Source: Cephalotus follicularis
Taxonomy: Eukaryota; Streptophyta; Magnoliopsida; Oxalidales; Cephalotaceae
Length of the DNA: 64,000 bases
Direction of reading: 5' to 3'
Assembly: GCA_001972305.1 (NCBI GenBank)
Contig: BDDD01002865.1
Coordinates: 1 to 64,000, forward strand
A program made the position numbers and the translations under genes. The notes under the pieces were generated by a model. It made no database searches. It was given only the letters and a program-made list of their open reading frames with translations, and was not told where the DNA came from. Below are positions 56,685 to 64,000 of the stretch, in pieces (position 1 is the first letter of the stretch; each line of letters opens with the position of its first letter).

Positions 56685-57731
56685 TTAAATTTATTTGTTT
56701 CACCTTTCTGACAGCCAGATAGACCTGGGAGTAGAGTACTTTCATATCCAAAAAGGAGGAAGAGTCAACCTACAACCGTGGGAGAACAATCATCCTAATG
56801 TGCAACCCCTTCATACCCTTAACAAACATTTGAAGATTGATGTAGCATTCACTGTTTTTTTATATGATGCAGTAACAAATCCTCTTTCAGATTAGGTTGA
56901 TGCAATGTATCTACAAACTAATGTTTTATTATTCTGTTTGAAACGTGTAGTGTAGCTGTGAACATTATATCATACTCTAATTACATGTGTAATAATGTTG
57001 TGTTATTGTTGTGTTTGAAATGTTTTGGTTATGCCAGTTGTGTTTGTTGTGGTATTGCTGTGTTAGTGTAGGTTACGCTTATTGTGATTAAAATGTTAGG
57101 GGGTTGCTTTACCAGTTTCTTGTGGTTTTGTTGGCATAGTGCAGGTTGTGAAAATTGTGTTTGAAATGTTTTTGATATGCCAACTGTGTTGTTGTGGTTT
57201 GGGCTGTGATAGTGCAGGTGTTGTGATTGTGATGTGGTTGTGGTAGTGCATGTTGTGATTGTGGTGTAGTTGTGGTAGTGCATGTTGTGATTATGGTGTG
57301 GTTGTGGTAGTGTAGTGCAGGGTCTCCATATCACTAGTTATTTGTAGGATATGCGGGGGCTTAACTAAACAATTATTCAATTGATTAAGGGCTCAAATGA
57401 ACCAAACTTAATACATTGCGGGCTCAAATGAGCAACCAGTAATTAATTAAGGGCTAAACCAATTACTAATGCAACATACAACAAACCAAAACAGAAGTTA
57501 CCAAACCACGACATCAGTAAAAAAAATGCATACCGAATCTCTACATCAGTAATAAAATTGCATACCAAACCACTGGAACAAATATGAAGCACAATTCCAT
57601 TGAACCATACATAGGAGATTACACATCCATTACATATTGACCACTAACTACTGCTACTACAGACAATCCTAAACGGACACTGAAGGCCACAAATTCCAGA
57701 TCACTACATAAAATACTATTCAAGATGCAAA
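56685..57731. repeat. MULE-M tail and TGTGGTTG minisatellite
   Basis: After the probable last MULE exon (56715-56790) no gene is seen. From about 57010 to 57325 there is a G/T-rich minisatellite, with the best units at 57195-57320 (about 35 bases each: GTGGTTGTGGTAGTGCATG followed by TTGTGATTGTG). At 57345-57460 the words GGGCTCAAATGA recur, resembling MULE terminal sequence. Confidence 0.65.
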
Positions 57732-58275
57732 CAACCCAAACTTGTATGCATCTTTCATCGTCACTTGCTGTTTAGCCTGGTCCATTGCCACATTTTGTAG
57801 ATCCATTGACACCTTCAATTGTTCCTGCAAATTCTTCTTCTCATATTACAGTGCCCATATCTCCTCACGACCATCAAAACCCAGAGGTTGCGCATTCTTC
57901 ATCAGCTCCATAATTTGCCTCCTTAGCTCTAAAATTTCCTCGGTGCACGCATTGCAATCATCCTTCAACTGCTTGATCAATGTCGTTTCTTGAGCAGGAA
58001 ATTGTTCATCATGCCAAACAAAGAACTTACAGGCTACATCATGTTCATACAACCAAATCCAACAATAAACCAAAGTGATAGTCAAGACACAAAATCAAAA
58101 CAAACTACATTGTAGAAATTTAAAATTAACATACCTTATATATTGGGCAATTGCAGTAACGTTGTCCGGGATTCATTCTACTCCATGATGTCCCCAAAGG
58201 AGCCTTCATACCACATAAGCATCTAAGTTCGTGATCTCCTCAAGCTGAAGTCGCACCAGTGGACGACAAAAACAT
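57732..58275 (-). pseudogene. GRF-type zinc-finger protein, degraded
   Basis: The minus strand starts MFLSSTGATSA at 58275, then a TGA, then ELRCLCGMKAPLGTSWSRMN and PGQRYCNCPIYK up to a GT-AG-like intron (about 58034-58134). CKFFVWHDEQFPAQE and a coiled-coil-like stretch ending QPLGFDGREEIWAL follow. CxCG, NPGxRYxxC and CxFFxWxD are the signature of the GRF zinc finger, found in many plant proteins of unknown role and often beside MULE transposases. A TAA near 57844 separates a further conserved heptad-like segment (YEKKNLQEQLKVSMDLQN). The exon junction is out of phase as read. Two or more stops make it non-functional. Confidence 0.72.
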
Positions 58276-58304
58276 TGTGTGCAGATTCAATCTCTAATTT
58301 GGTC

Positions 58305-61300
58305 TGTGACATCCGTGTCCTTGTACGGTCTGTGTCTGTGAGCCTACGTGGCTTCTGTCTGTCTGTCGGTTTGTTAATCTGTTTTTTGGCATCATGATAT
58401 GCATTATGGCATTATTTAAATTTTCATGATTTTATTCTGATGGTTTTCTGCATAAGAAATTGATTTTTTCTTTTCTGTAAATTAAATGATGTTTTTCTGA
58501 AACTGTTGCTGATTTCAAAAAATAGGCCAAGTGGTATGTCCTAATCATCCGATTTCTGTCCGTAACGGTTAAATTCTGGACAAAACTCTTTCTGTTATGG
58601 TGGAGATTATATATATATGTGACAATGCAATTTTTTTATAAAAAATTTTATGCCTCTCTCTCATCTCTCTCGCTCTCTCTCCCATCTCTCCCACTCTCTC
58701 TCTCCTCTCTCCCGTCTCTCTCTACTGGCAGCCTTCTGCCGTCGGCATCAGTGCCGATCTGACGCCGGCGAAGGTGTCACCCCCGGACCCAGATCCGCTG
58801 GAATTCGTCGCACCCGCTACGAGGCCAAGCCTCCCATCAGAGACTCACCTCGTAGGTTCAGCAGAACAGAGTTTCAGGAAAGCATTTTAAAACAGAAAGT
58901 TCTTCAAAACAGAAAGAAAACATAAAAGTTTCTTGAAAATCTTGAAAATAATTCTAACTCTTAAAATTTTACGAAAATCGGGCATATAGTATTCGTTTAT
59001 AGGACTATGCCCCTTGTAAATAAAAACACAGTTTGTAAAAATCACACTGTCGAAGGAGGAAACAGTTTGTAATGGGCTCAGCCCTCAGCAGATCACACTC
59101 CCGAAGGAGGAACAGTTTATAAAATGAGCTCAGCACTCAGCAGATCGCAATATAAACAGAAAACAAGTATGGGTTGGGCTCTGCCTCAACCATATTATCA
59201 AAAACTTAAAACCTGAATAGGGTTCAACCCTTTTTAAACAAAAACCAAAACAGTTATATAAAAACATATGAAATGCAGAAATTTAAATACTATGAAATGA
59301 TAATGATATGTATGTTTTGACTCTGGTAGCATGCCCTTTTTGTGTGGTCTCACCTCAGCAGACAGACAGACTCCAGCTGACAGAGCGCAGCAGACTAACC
59401 TGTGAGAACTAAAAACAGAAAACAGAAGAGAGGGTTAGTCCACAGGACTAGTGAGATGGAACAAAAAGACTCCGCAGAGTTTTTGCTCGCATATAAACAT
59501 TCTTACAGAAAAGATATAAACAAAAGTAAAACAACTAAAACCCAAAACTTCATAAACATGACAAAAATCCAGAATCGGATTCATAAAACAGATTAAAACC
59601 ACTTGGACTTACTTTAATGTTTTCGAAAGGATGTTTAAAATGAACGTTTAAAGGATGTTTTTAATAATCTGATTTCTGTTTCTGTCGACCGTATAGGTCG
59701 TTATGGTTTTCTGACATCTGCACGCATGTCATTGCATAACGCATTGCACGGTTTTGTGCATGCTTAGGTTCTGATAGTCTGTTGTCTGTTTGAGTTCTGA
59801 TGGTCTGTCTGTCTGTTGGCAGAGGATCCTGCCTTTGAGGTCGGCCATGGAGGCGACCAGTCGAGGGACTCGCTCGTCTGTACAGTGAGTGGAACGTTGT
59901 TCTTTAACCTTTTTACTATGGAGTTTCTTTTAGTGATTTGAATGTTTGAAATGTTTTACGTTTTGCTTTCCGTATCTGAATGAATCTGAATCTGTTTCTA
60001 TTCTGAAATCTGTTTAAGTTTTAATGTCTGAAACTTTCATTTACTGTTTTCAGATGCTCGCACGGTTATAGTCATACTATGACACTATTTTTTGCTATAT
60101 CTGTATACGATGAGGAAACTGATTCCTCTATCTGTTTTAAATATGTTTTTATGACGATGATATCTGAAATCTGTTTTGATGACTCGGATGAGTCTGTATT
60201 CTGTATTCTGAAATCTGAGTTTCGGTTTTCTGAAAATCTGTTAAATATGTTTAGATGCATGGTGATCTCGGTATTGTATATATATATATATATATGATGC
60301 TCATGAGAGGTACTGTTTACACGTGTATGACCTTCTGCTGATGCCTGGACACGACGGTGTTCTTGCCACTATTTCTGCTGAACGTTCGGCCCGATGAGGC
60401 CCAGACGTCGACCTTACTTAGTAGACCCCATGACATCTTTATATATTTTTCTGTTTAAACTCTGTTACTATTTTATATATGTATATATGAAATTCTGAGG
60501 ATTTAATCTGTTTGAAAGGAATGATATGAATTTCTGTTGACTTCTGGAAATTTCGGTTTTAGAATTGGTTTGGATTTATATTTTGTTTAAAATGTCTTAA
60601 ATGGTTTTATAAACCAGATTCTGGCTTTTGTTTCTGTTTCTGAATTTCTGTTTTCAATTTATTTTATACTTTTGTTATATCTTTTCTGCAAAGATATTTA
60701 TATTCGAGCAAAACTCTGCGGAGTCTTTTTGTTCCATCTCACTAGTCCTGTGGACTAACCCTCTCCCTTGTTTTCTGTTTTTAGTTCTGACAGGTTAGTC
60801 TGCTGCGCTCTGTCAGCTGAAGTCTGTCTGTCTACTGAGGTGAGACCACAAAAAGGGCATGCTACCAGAGTCAAAACATGCATATCATCATTACATCAGT
60901 ATTTAAATTTCTGCATTTCATATGTTTTTATATAACTATTTTTGGTTTTATTTAAAAAGGGTTGAACCCTATTTAGATTTCTGTTTTGATAATATGGTTG
61001 AGGCAGAGCCCAACCCATACTTGTTTTCTGTTTATATTGCGATCTGCTGAGGGCTGAGCCCATTTTATAAACTGTTTCCTCCTTCGGGAGTGTGGTCTGT
61101 TGAGGGCTGAGCACATTACAAACTGTTTCCTCATTCGCGAGTGTGTTTTTATAAATTGTGTTTTTTCTTTACAGGGGGCATAGTCCTATAAACGAATACT
61201 ACATGCCCGATTTTCGTAAAATTTTAAGAGTTAAAATTATTTTCAAGTTTTTCAAGAAACTTTTCTGTTTTCTTTATGTTTTGAAGAGATTTTCTGTTAT

Positions 61301-61340
61301 AAATGTGTTTTCTGAATTTCTCTTCTGCTGAACCTACGAG
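58305..61340 (+). mobile_element. R1-family LTR with an inverted internal fragment, 3'-truncated
   Basis: It starts TGTGACATCCGTGTCC with the same following landmarks as the 29370 copy (CT-rich leader at about 58655-58720, GACGCCGGC). At 58775 it switches to a reverse-complement R1 3' end. It returns to plus orientation near 59600 and follows R1 (GGCAGAGGATCCTGCC, GTTCGGCCCGA, CATCTCACTAGTCC, GGGCTGAGCCC) to 61340. There, at GGTGAGTCT, it is cut about 70 bases before its expected end by R2-like sequence. A (TA)n run lies at 60279-60296. No genes are present. Confidence 0.78.
58775..59599 (-). mobile_element. Inverted R1 LTR fragment
   Basis: It starts TGTCACCCCCGG, the reverse complement of an R1 3' end (GGGGGTGACA). 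It continues through the CTCACCTCGTAGGTTCAGCA, GGGCTCAGCCC, GGGTTGGGCTC and CTAGTGAGATGG landmarks to about 59599. It replaces roughly 600 bases of the plus-strand R1 and forms an inverted repeat of about 750 bases with 60600-61340. Confidence 0.75.
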
Positions 61341-64000
61341 GTGAGTCTATTTGGGCTGGAATTGAATGAGGAGAATTGGGCCAACTCCTTGGTCCTTAGC
61401 CCATTTTGTGAAGGGAGTACTGGAGTTGTGTGGCTGATTCCAGAGCCTTCTACGACTGGCTATAAATAGAGAAGTGGAGAGTGGAGTGGGGACTATTGCT
61501 AATTTTAAAAGGAGTTGAGACAAAGTGAGCTATCGGTGAAAAGAGGAAGGAATGAGCAACTGGAGAGGGGGAGCTGAGCAAAAGGAATCGTCCAGCAACT
61601 TCATCATACACCAGGTAGGTTCTATTACATACTCAGTGTTTATATTTTATTGTGAATGTTGTATGCTGGGATGTGTTGGGTTAAATGAATGTGTAAGAAT
61701 AGATTGTATATAATGATCCTCTAAGCATAGTAAAGTAGATGGTTATGCGCTGCCAAAAATGGAGAAATGTTACCTCAAATGTAAAGCCGAGATGTTGTGC
61801 CACTACTAGCGCCCGAGGAGCCAACCTTGGCTTCCTCTATCAGGCGTACAAAGAACCGATGGTGGCTTCCTCTGTCATGAAGCCTTCCCTGCCAAGGCGC
61901 CAAGGACATCATTGTCCACAGCGTGCGTTCTACCACCTAGGCTGGTATCCGAGGACATATAGCCGAGGACGCCCTAGTGAAGTGCGCCAATGCGTTTGAG
62001 GATAGGTAGCTGGGGACACATCTGTGCAAAGCACCTCTGACCATATGCATGCATTGAGCTCTCCTCTGCCATGCAAAGCACCTTGTCTCCCACTGCCATG
62101 TGCTGATAAGCCAACCATGGCTCTCCAGTGCCAAGTGCCGAGGTGTCGTTGGCATGTGCCAAGGTGGCCATGTCCGAGATGGCTATGTGCCGAGGAGAAC
62201 ATCATGGCGCCGAGCAGTGGAGGTCGACGTGCTACTGTGCCAGGTAGCCAGGCATCCGAGGAGCTGTGTGCCGAGGAGCCTAAGCTTTCCATGTGCATAC
62301 GACTCGAGCATGCATCCTCATGCCTGAGCTCCCATGGTTAGCAGGCGCCGAGGAGTACAGGGGCTGAACTGCCATCCCCAAGCTGCCGAGATACCAGCTC
62401 CATTACTAACGGCCGCGCATGGCACATGTTGAACTCCTCTGTCAATACTTGAAGTAATACAGTGTTGAGATCTCCCAGTGTGGCGTGGGTCCAAAGCGTG
62501 CCAACCTTGGCTCTCCACTGACCACTGGCGCATGTCCGAGGATGCACCAGAATCGCCACGCGACCATAAGGTTGAGCTCCCCATGCGTGCTCCCTCTGCA
62601 TGCAACACCGTTGTTAGAGCTTTCCACGCATGGCTATCCACTGACGTGCATCTGAGGATGCCACTGTGCCATGGGACCATTGTCACTGTTATGTAATGCT
62701 CGAGATGCCATTGCCATGCACTTAAGGTCCCAACAGTGCCGAGCAAGGGCCATGAAATGAGCATGCTTCCTCTGCATGTCTTCCCAGCGCACAAGGCATG
62801 CGGGAGTGTCCTCGGTCATGCATCTCGAGCCTCTGCCATGAGCCTCCACTGTCCTCTGCCATGGTGTCGAGCCTCCCCTACCATGAGTGCCGTTTAGCAG
62901 GCTTCTCAAACATGCAACGGCACTCCTCACTGTGTTCCTCCTTGCACGCGTCCTGTGCATGGATTTGTGCCGAGGAGCCCTTGTGCCAAGGTGCCCCTGT
63001 GCGCCATTTTGCAGAGGAGCCATGTGTCCAGAGGAGCCATGCGCCGAGCATTCCTCTGCTATACGCCCGAGCCGGCAATGGCGCCGAGCTCGTCCTCTGC
63101 CAGGCGCTCCATCCACCGTGTTCTCCTCTGCCATACGTGCTCCTCTACCATAAGTGTCCCTCTACCATGCACATGTACGCCTTGCATGTAGGAATCTTCA
63201 CTGCTATGCCCGGTCTTCCCCTAGCGTGGGTTCTGGGCCTACGGGAATGTTACTTAATGTTAATGTAGCGTATTGTTACGGAAATGTTAATGTAGTGTAT
63301 TGTTAATGTACTGTACCGGATCACCAACCGAGATGAGCCTACGGGATCACCGACCGAGATGAGCCTACGGGATCACCGACCGAGATGAGCCTACGGGATC
63401 ACCGACCGAGATGAGCCGGTAAGGCTATCTTTGAGATGAGCCTGGTGGATCACCGAGATAGCCCAATGGATCACCGATCGAGATGAGCCGACTGATCACC
63501 AACTGAGATGAGCCGACGGATCACCGACCGAGATGAGCCACACTGACTGTTACTGTTAATGTTATTATTATATAGTGTACTGAATGATTGTTACTGATAC
63601 CGTACAATATTCCTCCGGGCTCCTCTGCCTTAACGTCTGGAGTGCATCATTGCTCCTCCTTTAGTAGGGGATGCCGAAGAAGGATTTATTATAACGGTTA
63701 ATGATTGTGAATGACTGTTAAGAAATGATACGGAATGGATCGTACTGTTATTGATTGCTAGTAGCAAATGAATGAAGTGTTATACTGTACCGTTATTATT
63801 GCATCTCATTTACATTGCATATGCTTGCTGCATCTGCATTCATAAATGTACGGTGGTAGTTCCTACACGACCAGTGGTCGTTGACCCATTGCAATTTAAT
63901 GAAATGGGTCAGGTACAGGTGAAGCTTCGCAGCTAGCCGAGGATTGAAGCCCCGGGTGGGTCTCCTACAAAGCAGATCGACGACCAACTTATTTATATTT
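61341..64000 (+). mobile_element. R2-related LTR, 5'-truncated, running off the window
   Basis: It begins inside the R2 promoter part (TTTGGGCTGGAATTG), with TATA box TATAAATAG at 61461-61469, a long GC- and CATG-rich stretch (61780-63240), a tandem array (63315-63540) and the double hairpin (63865-63915). The layout equals R2 but the sequence is strongly diverged, so it is a sister subfamily. Frames up to 166 residues in the GC-rich part show no motif and read well in several frames at once, as low-complexity sequence does. Confidence 0.7.
63315..63540. repeat. 26-27 base tandem repeat in the R2-related LTR
   Basis: About eight copies of GATCACCGACCGAGATGAGC plus CTACGG, with the middle ones nearly perfect and the outer ones shortened. 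It occupies the place that the GGTGARCC-type array has in other R2 copies but has a different unit. Confidence 0.85.

Noticed and set aside
57742..57993. 83-residue plus-strand frame with hydrophobic start
   Set aside because: It is antisense to the GRF zinc-finger pseudogene, whose motifs are on the minus strand.
61930..63268. Cluster of 120-166 residue frames on both strands
   Set aside because: It is low-complexity GC-rich LTR sequence, and no domain or consistent codon pattern was seen.
63315..63540. Possible CRISPR-like array of 26-27 base units
   Set aside because: The units are directly adjacent with no unique spacers. It is a plain tandem repeat in plant DNA.

Overview
This is nuclear DNA from a flowering plant, probably a eudicot. 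It contains one recognisable host gene, an HKT1-type (Trk/HKT family) sodium transporter on the minus strand at about 38.0-40.3 kb with the family's three-exon layout. Nearly everything else is transposable elements, many nested inside one another: Ty3-gypsy (Tat-like and chromovirus), Ty1-copia, long solo LTRs, a Mutator-like (MULE) transposase and a Mutator-type MITE. I name the unnamed LTR families R1 and R2 and the elements TAT-A, CHR-B, COP-C, COP-D and MULE-M only for cross-reference.

Layout. 1-967 is the 3' end of an R1 LTR. 968-11408 is TAT-A, a broken Tat-lineage gypsy element on the minus strand (3' LTR remnant, 3' minisatellite, scrambled pol, protease, gag, PBS, 5' LTR), interrupted by an R2 LTR (3445-6248, TSD ATGAG) and an R1 LTR (6297-8983). 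A segment starting inside the TAT-A gag is tandemly duplicated: copy 1 is 10505-22298 and copy 2 is 22299 to about 36820. Each copy carries the start of gag, the Tat 5' LTR, an AT-rich stretch, a minus-strand COP-D-type LTR fragment, and the RT-RNase H-3' LTR end of copia COP-C. Copy 1 alone received chromovirus CHR-B (13090-18241, TSD TATTC). Copy 2 alone received R2 (25080-27578, TSD TAAGC), R1 (29370-32230, TSD GAAGC) and R2 (32608-35229). These four insertions therefore came after the duplication.

After a repeat-poor spacer comes the HKT gene. Its third exon has an in-frame TGA where relatives have Arg, 50 codons before the conserved stop. An AT-rich gap follows, then MULE-M (43.0-45.6 kb, resuming at 56.05 kb), split by the full-length but decayed copia COP-D (45587-56050, two LTRs of about 2.05 kb, TSD GGGCC). 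The MULE tail holds a Mutator-type MITE (56343-56684, 9-bp TSD). A decayed GRF-zinc-finger gene lies on the opposite strand at 57.7-58.3 kb. The window ends with an R1 LTR carrying an inverted R1 fragment (58305-61340) and a 5'-truncated R2-related LTR (61341 to the end).

Apart from HKT I see no gene that looks intact. All transposon reading frames carry stops, frameshifts or deletions, many of them of the CAG/CGA/TGG-to-stop type expected from decay of methylated cytosines. No tRNA, rRNA or CRISPR array was recognised. All coordinates were read by eye without alignment software, so boundaries given as 'about' may be off by tens of bases.
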